From NCBI GenBank assembly GCA_964638875.1, contig CAZXBL010000022.1, positions 1-16,734 on the forward strand: a stretch of 16,734 nucleotides of DNA, written 5' to 3'. The DNA comes from JALRHH01 sp964638875. GTDB lineage: Bacteria; Patescibacteriota; Saccharimonadia; Saccharimonadales; JALRHH01. Positions within the stretch are counted from its first letter, which is position 1; each line of letters begins with the position of its first letter. Made by a program: the position numbers and the translations under genes. The notes beneath the pieces are model-generated. The model ran no database searches, was not told where the DNA came from, and saw only the letters and a list, made by a program, of their open reading frames with translations. Positions 5,185 to 13,657 of the stretch are shown piece by piece.

Positions 5185-5507
5185 GTGATTTGAAGGATTT
5201 GCAGAAGCAAGCGATGGCGATTCGGCAGAAGTATGCGGAGCTGAACAAGAAGGACGGACACAATCAGTGGGGCGCTAAGGACTACGCTATGGGCTTTGCG
5301 GGTGACTTGGGTGATTTGATGAAACTTGTGATGGTTAAAGAAAACATGCGCCACATTGATGATGTTGACACAAAGTTGAAGCATGAGCTAGCAGACTGTT
5401 TATGGTCATTGCTAGTATTAGCTGAACAATATGAAGTAGATTTAGGGGCCGAATTCGATAAGACAATGAAAGAGCTAGAAGCCCGCATAGCAGGAGCCAT
5501 GAAATGA
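5181..5507 (+). CDS. MazG-like NTP pyrophosphohydrolase family protein
   Basis: A 108-residue all-helical protein resembling the MazG-like/dUTPase-2 superfamily, which hydrolyses (d)NTPs to monophosphates and pyrophosphate and often removes non-standard nucleotides. The metal-binding signature is visible as a variant: GDLGDLMKLVM (Asp42 and Asp45 where most members have ExxE) and HELADCLWSLLVLAEQY (Glu69xxAsp72). The length is normal for a single MazG domain. It overlaps pheS by ATGA and the next gene by ATGA, so it is translationally coupled and made with PheRS. Activity is likely but the Asp variant makes substrate choice uncertain. Confidence 0.75.
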   Translation: MSDLKDLQKQAMAIRQKYAELNKKDGHNQWGAKDYAMGFAGDLGDLMKLVMVKENMRHIDDVDTKLKHELADCLWSLLVLAEQYEVDLGAEFDKTMKELEARIAGAMK

Positions 5508-5950
5508 AATATGACTATTTTGTGGGTGGTCGGTGGCGTAGTCATGAGCAAGTTCGTCATGTACTAGAATCTATCAGAGCGACTGGAAAAACAGCGTACT
5601 GTTTCATTGATAACGAATATGATAGTGATGGCATAAAGTTTGAAAAGTCACCCGAAGATATCGAAGGTTTGATGAAAAATATTGAAACCATTGATGACTG
5701 GCAGACAAATCCTACCTTTCGGGAAATATTTGAGAACGATATGGACGGTATTCGGCAGGCAGAGGAGACTATTATTATTTTTCCGGCAGGTTTGTCTGCG
5801 CATATGGAACTCGGCGCTGCATATGGCATGGGTAAAAAATGTTATGGCATTGGTAAGCCAGAAAAACACGAGACACTGTACCTCATGTTTGATGAAATTT
5901 TCCCTACTATCGAAGATTTTGTTGCAGCAAAAATTGGAGTTAAGGCATGA
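5504..5950 (+). CDS. nucleoside 2-deoxyribosyltransferase-like protein
   Basis: A 148-residue Rossmann-like protein. The block NDMDGIRQAEETIIIFPAG (78-96) followed by AHMELGAAYGMGKKCYGIG (99-117) resembles nucleoside 2-deoxyribosyltransferases and related N-glycosidases, in which a Glu in the ELG motif (here Glu102) is the nucleophile. A glycine-containing N-terminus (KYDYFVGGRWRSHE) resembles the family's first strand and loop. Enzymes of this type exchange or remove bases of deoxynucleosides in salvage or damaged-nucleotide clearance. Together with the upstream MazG-like gene it forms a nucleotide-metabolism pair inserted between pheS and pheT. The family is diverse, so the reaction is inferred only. 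Confidence 0.65.
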   Translation: MKYDYFVGGRWRSHEQVRHVLESIRATGKTAYCFIDNEYDSDGIKFEKSPEDIEGLMKNIETIDDWQTNPTFREIFENDMDGIRQAEETIIIFPAGLSAHMELGAAYGMGKKCYGIGKPEKHETLYLMFDEIFPTIEDFVAAKIGVKA

Positions 5951-8451
5951 AGGTTAGTTTGAATTGGTTGCGGCAGTTTACTGATATTAAGATTCCTGTT
6001 GAGGAGTTGGTTGAGAAGATTGGTGCGCAGTTGGGCGCAGTTGAAGAAGTTATTGACCTGGGTAAAAAGTATCAGGGCATTATTATTGCAAACGTTGTCA
6101 TCTGCGAAAAACATCCCAATGCCGACAAGTTATCTGTCTGTTTTATTGATGACGGTGGTATAGCCAAAAACGTCAAACGAAATAAAGAAGGTTTAGTCCA
6201 AGTTGTTTGCGGTGCGCCGAATGTTCGCAAAGGACTAACCGTAGCGTGGTTGCCGCCGGGTTCTACTGTGCCGAACACTGTTGATAAAGACCCATTTGTA
6301 CTTGGTAGCCGAGAGCTACGCGGCGTACTGAGCAATGGAATGTTGGCAAGCGCCAGTGAGTTGGCGATTAGTGATGATCATAACGGTATCGTTGAAATAG
6401 ATATTAAGGTTAAGCCTGGTAGTGATTTTGCCGAAGTATACGGGCTAAACGACTACATAATTGATATTGAAAACAAGATGTTTACACACCGTCCAGACTG
6501 CTTCGGCATATTGGGCGTCGCGCGTGAAGTAGCTGGCATCCAGCACAAAGTGTTCAAATCACCGGATTGGTACAAGCAGCCTCTGGACCGGATCAAGCCT
6601 GGTAAAAGCCGAGTTGTTTTGAAGGTTGTTAACAATGCCGCTGATGTTGTGCCTCGTTTCACGGCAATTGCTATGAACGATGTGACTATTGGCCCAAGTC
6701 CGTTGATGTTGCAGACTTATCTAAGTCGTGTGGGGCTACGCCCGATCAATAACATGGTAGATATCACCAATTATCTGATGTATCTTACTGGGCAACCTTT
6801 GCACGCTTACGATGCTGATAAACTACGAAAGTACGGGGATTTAAGCTTAGAGACACGCATGTCACGGCCAGGTGAAAAACTACAGCTCTTGAACGGCAAA
6901 GAACTGACACTCCAAGACGAAAGCAGCATTTTGATTACCTCGAACGATGTGCCTGTCGGGTTAGCCGGGATCATGGGCGGTGCTGATACCGAAACTGATG
7001 AAAACACCAAGAATATCGTGATCGAATGCGCTAACTTTGATATGTACTCTGTGCGCCGATCAAGTATGAAATACGGATTATTCACAGATGCGCTGACCCG
7101 CTTTAACAAAGGCCAAAGCAAACTACAAAATGACCGCGTCCTAGAAGAAGCGGTGGTTATGGTTGAAAGTCTAGGCGGTGGTCATGTGGCCAGTAATGTT
7201 GTTGATATTCATGGTCCACTCGGCCCGTCACCCATAATTGTAGTGAAAAGTCAGTTTGTTAACGAGCGCCTCGGGTTAAAGCTGTCCTCCCGTGAGATAG
7301 TCGCATTACTTACCAATGTTGAGTGCAAAGTAACACCACGTGGTGACACGTTGCATATAACGGTGCCGTTCTGGCGGACCGACCTGGAAATTTCTGAAGA
7401 CATAGTTGAGGAAGTAGGGCGATTGTACGGCTATGACCGGCTACCGCTTGAGCTGCCAAAGAGGTCAATGACACCAGTTGTGCCAAATGAGCTACTGGAG
7501 ACAAAGCGCCACATCAGAGATGTACTAGCCGCAAATGGTGCTAATGAAGTCTTGACCTACGGTTTTGTCCACGGCGATTTGATGAAAAAGACAGGGCAAG
7601 ATGCCACTAAAGCATTCCGCCTGGTCAATGCTATTAGTCCTGATCTGCAATATTTCCGCTTTAGCCTGATGCCAAGTTTGCTCGAAAAAGTACATGGCAA
7701 TATCAAGGCGGGTTATGATGAGTTCGCATTATTTGAGATTGGCAAAACTCATAGCAAGACAGAGACTGATGAAGATAAGCTGCCGAAAGAGTTCGATAGG
7801 CTTGGCTTGGTTGTCGCCAAAAGCCCTCGTGCCACAAAAAAGAACCAAACTAGTCCGTACTACCAGGCAAAATACTATCTTGAGCAACTGCTGGGCAAGT
7901 CAAGTGAGGGTTTGCACTACGTTCCGTTAGCTGGTGCTGACACATTCAACCATGCGATGTTTGAACAAATGCTAGCGCCGTTTGAACCGCATCGTTCTGC
8001 GTTGGTCTTTCACGGTGAGAAAAAACTGCTGGGTGTGGTTGGTGAATATAAGGGCAGCGTTAGGAGAAACCTTAAACTACCTAATTACACAGCTGGTTTT
8101 GAGCTGTTCTTGACGCCGCTAGTTTCGCTTTTGGATCAATCAGACGTGTACACGCAGTTATCCAGGTTCCCCAGCACAGAACAAGATATTACACTGAAAG
8201 TAGCGAATAATGTGCCGTATCAAGTGTTGGAAACACTCGTGAAAGAAATATTACTTGGCCTGGATAATAGCCACGTGTCGATAACTCCAATTAGTATTTT
8301 CCAGAAAGATAAAGATGTTGAACACAAGCAAATAACGTTCAGGGTAGCCATTAGTTCATATGTGAAGACCCTCAAGACGGAAGAGGTCAATACGCTACTA
8401 GACGATCTTGCTGCCCAGGTGGCTGATAAAGTACAGGCACAAAGGAAATAG
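5947..8451 (+). CDS. pheT: phenylalanyl-tRNA synthetase beta subunit
   Basis: Beta subunit of PheRS, 834 residues, full length for the bacterial type. Domains in order: N-terminal strand MKVSLNWLRQFTD; EMAP-type tRNA-binding domain (about 40-155, with KHPNADKLSVC and VVCGAPNVRKG); B3/B4 editing domain (about 205-375, VDITNYLMYLTGQPLHAYD starting at 271); B5 domain (about 405-480) leading into EEVGRLYGYDRLP; the catalytically inactive class II-like core; and the C-terminal anticodon-binding FDX-ACB domain (about 735-834, starting YTQLSRFPSTEQDITL). It starts in an ATGA overlap with the deoxyribosyltransferase-like gene and is followed after one base by the DUF2207 gene. Nothing appears missing. 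Confidence 0.96.
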   Translation: MKVSLNWLRQFTDIKIPVEELVEKIGAQLGAVEEVIDLGKKYQGIIIANVVICEKHPNADKLSVCFIDDGGIAKNVKRNKEGLVQVVCGAPNVRKGLTVAWLPPGSTVPNTVDKDPFVLGSRELRGVLSNGMLASASELAISDDHNGIVEIDIKVKPGSDFAEVYGLNDYIIDIENKMFTHRPDCFGILGVAREVAGIQHKVFKSPDWYKQPLDRIKPGKSRVVLKVVNNAADVVPRFTAIAMNDVTIGPSPLMLQTYLSRVGLRPINNMVDITNYLMYLTGQPLHAYDADKLRKYGDLSLETRMSRPGEKLQLLNGKELTLQDESSILITSNDVPVGLAGIMGGADTETDENTKNIVIECANFDMYSVRRSSMKYGLFTDALTRFNKGQSKLQNDRVLEEAVVMVESLGGGHVASNVVDIHGPLGPSPIIVVKSQFVNERLGLKLSSREIVALLTNVECKVTPRGDTLHITVPFWRTDLEISEDIVEEVGRLYGYDRLPLELPKRSMTPVVPNELLETKRHIRDVLAANGANEVLTYGFVHGDLMKKTGQDATKAFRLVNAISPDLQYFRFSLMPSLLEKVHGNIKAGYDEFALFEIGKTHSKTETDEDKLPKEFDRLGLVVAKSPRATKKNQTSPYYQAKYYLEQLLGKSSEGLHYVPLAGADTFNHAMFEQMLAPFEPHRSALVFHGEKKLLGVVGEYKGSVRRNLKLPNYTAGFELFLTPLVSLLDQSDVYTQLSRFPSTEQDITLKVANNVPYQVLETLVKEILLGLDNSHVSITPISIFQKDKDVEHKQITFRVAISSYVKTLKTEEVNTLLDDLAAQVADKVQAQRK

Positions 8452-8452
8452 T

Positions 8453-10225
8453 ATGCGGGGCAGACGAATACTCACCGCACTAGCAAGTCTGACAGCGCTG
8501 CTAGTACTTTTCACTGTGCCAGCATATGCTGATGTCAATGATTTTACGATAACCAAATTTGATTCCGACCAGACACTAACCAAGGATGATCCACAGGGAA
8601 CTTTGCACATTATTGAAACGATTGAAGTGGTGTTTACGGATAACAACCACGGTATTCTGCGAGCAATTCCTGAAAAGTACCAAGGTAATACACTGAAGTT
8701 CCACCTGAATAAAATTACCTCAAATTCTGGAGCACCAACCAATGTTAGTACTTACGGCGAAAACGATAATATTGTTCTGAAAATCGGGGATCCTAACAAA
8801 ACAGTGACAGGGGTACAGAGCTACACGATTGATTACACATTGAGCAATGTTATTACATTTTATGACGGCCACGATGAACTGTACTGGGACGTCAACGGTG
8901 ATCAGTGGGACCAGCCAGTTACAAATGTAAGCATGCGTCTGCACTTGCCATCCGGTGTAACCTTATCCTCTAATGAACCGGCCTGCTTTGCGGGTGTGTA
9001 TGGTTCGCTGGAAAGCAACTGCCAGATATCTGTTAACAGTAGTGAAGTCGTAGCGAGCGCAGAAAACCTGTCCCCACGGCAAACCTTGACGTATGTAGTT
9101 GGTTTCACGAAGGGCAACTTCCAACCACAGACTACTGCAGAACGAATTCAGGATAATTTGAACATTCTTGTTGGCATAGGTGTGGGGCTCATACTATTAC
9201 CGCTGACCGCGTTGGCTGTAGGTTTTAGCTGGTGGTGGCGTAGAGGTAGAGATGCGCCGGGTAAGGGCGTGATCGTGCCTCAATATGAACCACCAAAAGG
9301 GATCACCCCGCTAACGGCCGGTTTGATTGCGAACTTCGCATCCAGTAACCGTGACATTACCGCCACGATTATTGATTTAGCGCGGCGAGGTTACCTGAAA
9401 ATTCATGAAACCCGCAAGGATCGTCTGATCCGCAAGGACAAAGTTACATACACGCTTGAGCTGACACGTTTGGGCGACGAAAAGCTGAATAGCTACGAGA
9501 CTGACCTTTTGAATACGCTGTTTTCGACAAAAACAGTGGGTGAACAAGTTGAACTGGGCAAATACAACAAGGATATGTACAGCTTTCAGACCAGTCTCAA
9601 GAAAAAATTGGATGCTGATGTAAAGGCAATTGGGTACTTTACCAAAAACCCATTCAAGCTCTCACGAAAAGTCTGGACGACGGGTGGGTCTGTTACAGTA
9701 ATTAGCCTAATTGTTGGAATGATTATTAGTCAGATAGGCTTAATTATTGTTGGGCTGGTGGTAGCCTTCCTAATACTGGGTATTTTTATGTCATGGATGC
9801 CCGCGCGGACTGCCGAAGGTGTTGCCATGAAAGAATATCTGGAAGGGCTAAAGCTTTATATGAATACCGCCGAAAAAGACCGTATAGAGAAGCTGGAATC
9901 ACCAAACGCAGCGTATGCAAGTAGAGCAGGTGAGCCTGCCAGAACAGTAGAGCTTTTTGAAAAGTTACTGCCGTATGCAATTGTGCTTGGTGTTGAAGAA
10001 GGGTGGGCAAAACAGTTCGCTGATCTATATAAGACGCCACCGGACTGGTATAACGGTAATACGAGTACATTTAACAGTCTTTATCTGGCAAGTGCGCTGA
10101 ATAGCGGGCTAGGGTCGAGTTTGAATAGCAGCTTTACCCCACCGAGTAGCTCAAGTGGTAGTGGCTTTAGTGGAGGAGGCTCCTCTGGTGGAGGAGGCGG
10201 TGGCGGTGGAGGAGGCGGGTGGTGA
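8453..10225 (+). CDS. DUF2207 membrane protein with polyglycine tail
   Basis: A 590-residue DUF2207 family protein of unknown function. I start it at ATG 8453, one base after the pheT stop, with AAAGGA six bases upstream inside pheT. Residues 1-26 form a signal peptide, cleavage probably after VPAYA. An extracytoplasmic beta-rich domain follows (27-230; it includes HGILRAIPEKYQG and DELYWDVNGDQWDQPV), then a membrane helix (about 236-260) ending in WWWRRGRD, a cytoplasmic part with a winged-helix-like DIARRGYLKIHE-type segment (ATIIDLARRGYLKI), and a hydrophobic hairpin (about 409-450). The end is a low-complexity Ser/Gly tract closing with eleven glycines and Trp. These features are typical for the family. 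It is cotranscribed with pheT. Confidence 0.85.
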   Translation: MRGRRILTALASLTALLVLFTVPAYADVNDFTITKFDSDQTLTKDDPQGTLHIIETIEVVFTDNNHGILRAIPEKYQGNTLKFHLNKITSNSGAPTNVSTYGENDNIVLKIGDPNKTVTGVQSYTIDYTLSNVITFYDGHDELYWDVNGDQWDQPVTNVSMRLHLPSGVTLSSNEPACFAGVYGSLESNCQISVNSSEVVASAENLSPRQTLTYVVGFTKGNFQPQTTAERIQDNLNILVGIGVGLILLPLTALAVGFSWWWRRGRDAPGKGVIVPQYEPPKGITPLTAGLIANFASSNRDITATIIDLARRGYLKIHETRKDRLIRKDKVTYTLELTRLGDEKLNSYETDLLNTLFSTKTVGEQVELGKYNKDMYSFQTSLKKKLDADVKAIGYFTKNPFKLSRKVWTTGGSVTVISLIVGMIISQIGLIIVGLVVAFLILGIFMSWMPARTAEGVAMKEYLEGLKLYMNTAEKDRIEKLESPNAAYASRAGEPARTVELFEKLLPYAIVLGVEEGWAKQFADLYKTPPDWYNGNTSTFNSLYLASALNSGLGSSLNSSFTPPSSSSGSGFSGGGSSGGGGGGGGGGGW

Positions 10226-10250
10226 TATCGCTCACTTGTAAACGGGACAC

Positions 10251-10262
10251 TTAACATGTTAA
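10251..10262. repeat. 12-bp perfect palindrome in the DUF2207-RND gap
   Basis: TTAACATGTTAA lies in the 73-bp gap between the DUF2207 gene and the RND transporter gene. It could be an operator, or part of a weak ACTTAA/TTAAGT hairpin (10249-10254 with 10266-10271). No promoter hexamers with good spacing were found around it, so the role is unknown. Confidence 0.3.
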
Positions 10263-10298
10263 CCTTTAAGTAAGTATTGAAAATCTGGAGGGTATCCT

Positions 10299-13157
10299 AT
10301 GGCAAAAAAGAAATCACAGAAGAATGCAGAGCCGACTGACAAGTTGCTGCCCAAGCTAACATTAAGCCTTTTTAAGCGCCCTAAAACCGTCTTTTTTGCA
10401 TGGCTGGTCATACTGGTATTTGGCATCGTTAGCTATACGACATTATTACGTCGTGAGGGTTTTCCGTCCGTTGATATCCCGATTGCAATTGTTAATAGTA
10501 CCTACATCGTTAACGACCCCGCAAAGGTCGACAATGACATCGCTAAGCCAGTTTCTGAAATTGCCCTCAAGCAAGAAGGGGTTAGTACAGTCCAAACCAC
10601 TAGCGCAGCCAACTTTGCCAATGTTATTGTCCAGTATAAAGAAGGCACCGACAGTAAAGCAGCAACAGAGAAACTAGAAAAAGCAGTTAAAGAGCAAGCC
10701 AAACTGCCGTCTTCGGCTAATTTGACTTACAACGTGCCGTATTTCGGGGCAACTGGACCGGCTACGCAGAAAATTGACGCAAGTATTTCCTTTTACAAGC
10801 AGTCAGGTGATGTATCCACTAAAGAGTTGGTCGAACGTGCCAACGCAGCAGCTAAGTATCTGAATGAACACAAGCCAGCCCTTGCCAAGGAGTTTTTTGT
10901 ACAAACACCGTTTGATACCGCCGCAAACCCTGTAACGGGCGAACAGCAAGAAATCCAAAAGAACTTTGATCGCTACGGAGTACGAGAAGGCGATGAAACC
11001 AAGTTCTACAGTTCAGCAATAGTTGGCGTCACTGCCATTGATGACGTTGATGTTATTAAGCTGGACGAACAGCTCAAGCAGGTATTGGCTGAAATGGCGA
11101 AGCAACCTGAGTTTGCAGGGTACAGTACCAGCATTAGTGCAAGCTTTGCACCTTCTATCGAAGAAAGCATTACAGAGCTGCAGCGTGTATTACTGGAAGG
11201 TCTGCTGGCTGTTCTTGTAATCGGCTCAATCGTGATTGCGATACGCGCTTCGTTCATCACTGTTATCTCAATGATCACAGTTTTGACGGCTACAATCGGC
11301 CTTCTTTACCTGATTGACTACACCCTCAATGTCATCACATTATTTGCTCTGATCCTTGGCCTGTCCTTGATTGTAGATGACACCATCATCATGGTTGAGG
11401 CGATCGATTCGGCGCGGCGCAAAGCCAAGACCCCGCGTGAAGCCGTCAGAACCGCCACTCGCAAAATTAGCCGCGCAATGGTTGCGGCTACCAGTGTTGC
11501 TGCACTGAGCTTCTTGCCCCTGGCATTCGTGGGCGGAGTGCTTGGTAGCTTTATTAGGGCCATCCCAATTACAATTATCGCCGCTCTGATTATCAGCTTG
11601 TTTGTGGCACTGATCTTTATCCCATTCTTTGCACGTTTCCTACTGCTTGGTAAAAAGCAGATGGGTGAAGAGGGCGTTAAGGAAATTGCCGCAGGTGTTG
11701 AATCCAAGATCGCACATGCCCTAACCTGGCCAATGAACTGGGCAAAGGGTTCCAGTAAAAAACTATGGTTTGTTGGCATTTCAGCAATCATGATTGGTGT
11801 GTTGTTTATGGTTATGGCCGGCAACATCTTCAGTAAAGTTACCTTTAACCTATTTCCCCCAAGTAAAGACACAAACTACCTTATGGTGAGCATGGCGCTA
11901 CCACAAGGAACCACTATTGAATCTGCACAGCAGCTAGCTGCGAAAGCTGATGGTTTGACATCAGAAGTGCTGGGCAAAGAATTCGAGATGGGTTCGTACT
12001 ACGGAGTGGCTGATGCTCAAACAGCTATACTGAATGTTGAGCTGACCCCGTACACAAAACGTGACCCAACCGCAAAACAACTTGCTGATAAGCTACAGGA
12101 GCGTTTGCGATCAGAAATATCGGATGTAGTTAGTACCGTTACGCCAATTGATGTGGGCCCGCCGATTGCAGCGTTTAATGTGCAGATCAAGACCGAAAAC
12201 CGCGAAGCTGGGTATAGGCTGGCAAATGATTTAGCTGACTACATGAAGACAGCTGAACTGACGCGTGTTAGCGGTAAAAAGGCTCACTTCACAAATGTAA
12301 CAGTGGCCACGGAAAGCACCTATGTTCGGGCTAAAAGCAGTCAAGTAATCCCAGTATCAGCAGGTTTTGATGCTGACGACACAACGACACTGGTAACGTT
12401 GGCACAGGAGGCATTAAAGAAAGAGTTTCCTGAAGATAGGGTTGCAAGTTACGGTCTGGATAAAAACGCGCTAGGATTTGACCTAGGACAAGAGGAAGAG
12501 AATCAAGAGTCATTCAAGGGACTGGTTCTGGCGTTCCCGATTGTGTTGATAGCAATATTCATACTGCTTGCATTGGAATTCCGGTCGCTATTACAGCCAC
12601 TACTAATTTTCATGGCGATCCCATTCAGTCTCTTTGGTGTAACACTAGGTTTGTTTGTGACAAATAACGCCTTTAGTTTCTTCTGTGCGATGGGATTCTT
12701 TGCGCTGATTGGGCTTAGTCTTAAAAATACTATTCTGGTGATTGATTATGCCAACCAATCACGTCGGGCCGGCATGGGACCGATCGACGCAGCCACGGCA
12801 GCGCTTCAGGAAAGATTCCGTCCACTAGTTGCAACCAGTCTAACCGCAGTCTTCTCATTGATCCCACTGGCGATCAGTAGCCCATTCTGGCAAGGTCTTG
12901 CAGTTGTACTGATTGGTGGACTACTATCCAGCACGTTCTTGGTTATAACAGTTTTCCCGTATTACTACCTCGGTGGTGAGTATCTACGTATACATGTTTC
13001 ACGGCGTTCGGCACTGATCTGGATTGTCTCAGGTGTGATTGTGGCAGTAATAATGTCTAAGATTGCATCAGGCGCGGCATTTGGCGTTACGGCGTTGTAT
13101 CTTGTGTTGTTCCCGATAGTACTTACCCGAATGAAAAAGCGTAGCGCTAAAGCATGA
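10299..13157 (+). CDS. RND-family (AcrB/HAE-like) transporter permease
   Basis: A 952-residue RND permease, about 100 residues shorter than AcrB. Layout: helix 1 (about 30-49), first large external loop with porter-type motifs (50-295), helices 2-6 (about 297-450), a second external loop (about 515-740) and helices 7-12. The proton-relay residues are present: Asp360-Asp361 in GLSLIVDDTIIMVEAID and Lys809 in GLSLKNTILVIDYA, matching AcrB Asp407-Asp408 and Lys940 in context. After helix 12, two further hydrophobic segments follow (about 905-945). GGAGG precedes the ATG by nine bases. No membrane-fusion or outer-membrane partner gene is nearby. Substrate unknown: drugs, lipids or envelope precursors are possible. 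Confidence 0.88.
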   Translation: MAKKKSQKNAEPTDKLLPKLTLSLFKRPKTVFFAWLVILVFGIVSYTTLLRREGFPSVDIPIAIVNSTYIVNDPAKVDNDIAKPVSEIALKQEGVSTVQTTSAANFANVIVQYKEGTDSKAATEKLEKAVKEQAKLPSSANLTYNVPYFGATGPATQKIDASISFYKQSGDVSTKELVERANAAAKYLNEHKPALAKEFFVQTPFDTAANPVTGEQQEIQKNFDRYGVREGDETKFYSSAIVGVTAIDDVDVIKLDEQLKQVLAEMAKQPEFAGYSTSISASFAPSIEESITELQRVLLEGLLAVLVIGSIVIAIRASFITVISMITVLTATIGLLYLIDYTLNVITLFALILGLSLIVDDTIIMVEAIDSARRKAKTPREAVRTATRKISRAMVAATSVAALSFLPLAFVGGVLGSFIRAIPITIIAALIISLFVALIFIPFFARFLLLGKKQMGEEGVKEIAAGVESKIAHALTWPMNWAKGSSKKLWFVGISAIMIGVLFMVMAGNIFSKVTFNLFPPSKDTNYLMVSMALPQGTTIESAQQLAAKADGLTSEVLGKEFEMGSYYGVADAQTAILNVELTPYTKRDPTAKQLADKLQERLRSEISDVVSTVTPIDVGPPIAAFNVQIKTENREAGYRLANDLADYMKTAELTRVSGKKAHFTNVTVATESTYVRAKSSQVIPVSAGFDADDTTTLVTLAQEALKKEFPEDRVASYGLDKNALGFDLGQEEENQESFKGLVLAFPIVLIAIFILLALEFRSLLQPLLIFMAIPFSLFGVTLGLFVTNNAFSFFCAMGFFALIGLSLKNTILVIDYANQSRRAGMGPIDAATAALQERFRPLVATSLTAVFSLIPLAISSPFWQGLAVVLIGGLLSSTFLVITVFPYYYLGGEYLRIHVSRRSALIWIVSGVIVAVIMSKIASGAAFGVTALYLVLFPIVLTRMKKRSAKA

Positions 13158-13597
13158 GTCGCCAAGCTGTTCGTGCGATTGTCGTAAAGGATGGTAGTTT
13201 GTTGGTCATGCACCGCAATAAGTTCGGCACTGAATACGAAACGCTGCCTGGCGGCGGCGTAGAAATGGGAGAAGCACCAGAAGCCGCTATTGTCCGCGAG
13301 CTGGCGGAAGAAACCTCGATTACCATCAGTAACTGCCGGCTAGTCTTTATAGAGGACGCCGGTAGTCTTTTCGGGACGCAGTTAATCTATTTGTGCCAAT
13401 ATGCTTCTGGAGAGCCAAAGCTTGCAGAAAACAGCGAAGAGGCACAGATCAATAAGCTGGGGAAGAATCTTTACGAACCTAAATGGATATCGGTCGACGC
13501 TCTGCCAGGATTGCCGTTTGTGTCAGAAAAACTGAAGTCGGCTCTTCTCGATGGTTTAAAAAATGGCTTTCCCGACCAGGTTACCGAAATCAAGTAG
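13154..13597 (+). CDS. Nudix hydrolase
   Basis: A 147-residue Nudix protein starting within the RND stop codon (ATGA overlap). The Nudix box at 34-56 is almost intact: GGVEMGE then APEAAIV then RELAEETSI, with Gly34, Glu40, Arg48, Glu49, Glu52 and Glu53 all present; only the consensus glycine near its end is Ser55. The protein should therefore bind Mg2+ and hydrolyse a nucleoside diphosphate linked to another moiety. The N-terminal strand SRQAVRAIVVKDGSLLVMHR is typical. Substrate cannot be read from the sequence; ADP-ribose, NTPs and NDP-sugars are possibilities. It ends the long pheS-led gene run. Confidence 0.92.
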   Translation: MSRQAVRAIVVKDGSLLVMHRNKFGTEYETLPGGGVEMGEAPEAAIVRELAEETSITISNCRLVFIEDAGSLFGTQLIYLCQYASGEPKLAENSEEAQINKLGKNLYEPKWISVDALPGLPFVSEKLKSALLDGLKNGFPDQVTEIK

Positions 13598-13618
13598 CGC
13601 TAGCCAGGGTTTGTAAGA

Positions 13619-13624
13619 TATACT
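13619..13624 (+). promoter_or_regulatory. -10 box before the FKBP pair
   Basis: TATACT at 13619-13624 in the 60-bp gap after the Nudix stop. No good -35 hexamer and no TGn extension are visible. A start near 13631 would give a leader of about 27 bases containing GAGAGGGA at 13641-13648 as ribosome binding site. Confidence 0.4.
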
Positions 13625-13657
13625 AGAACACGTTACCAAAGTGAGAGGGATACAATA

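Noticed and set aside
10150..10223. GGTGGAGGAGGC-like tandem repeats
   Set aside because: They encode the Ser/Gly tail usual in DUF2207 proteins; no spacer structure, so not a CRISPR or other array.
10226..10240. GTGA/TCAC stem after the DUF2207 stop as a terminator
   Set aside because: Four pairs with no T tract; too weak to call.
11318..11872. 184-codon open frame antisense to the RND gene
   Set aside because: It lies wholly opposite the proton-relay region of a clearly recognised transporter; its translation has no recognisable motif and hydrophobic runs are expected opposite membrane helices.
13595..13602. Palindrome TAGCGCTA, also at 14673-14680 and near 13142
   Set aside because: Suggested a shared operator for the FKBP and glutaredoxin promoters, but one copy lies inside the RND coding sequence and the positions relative to the -10 boxes differ.
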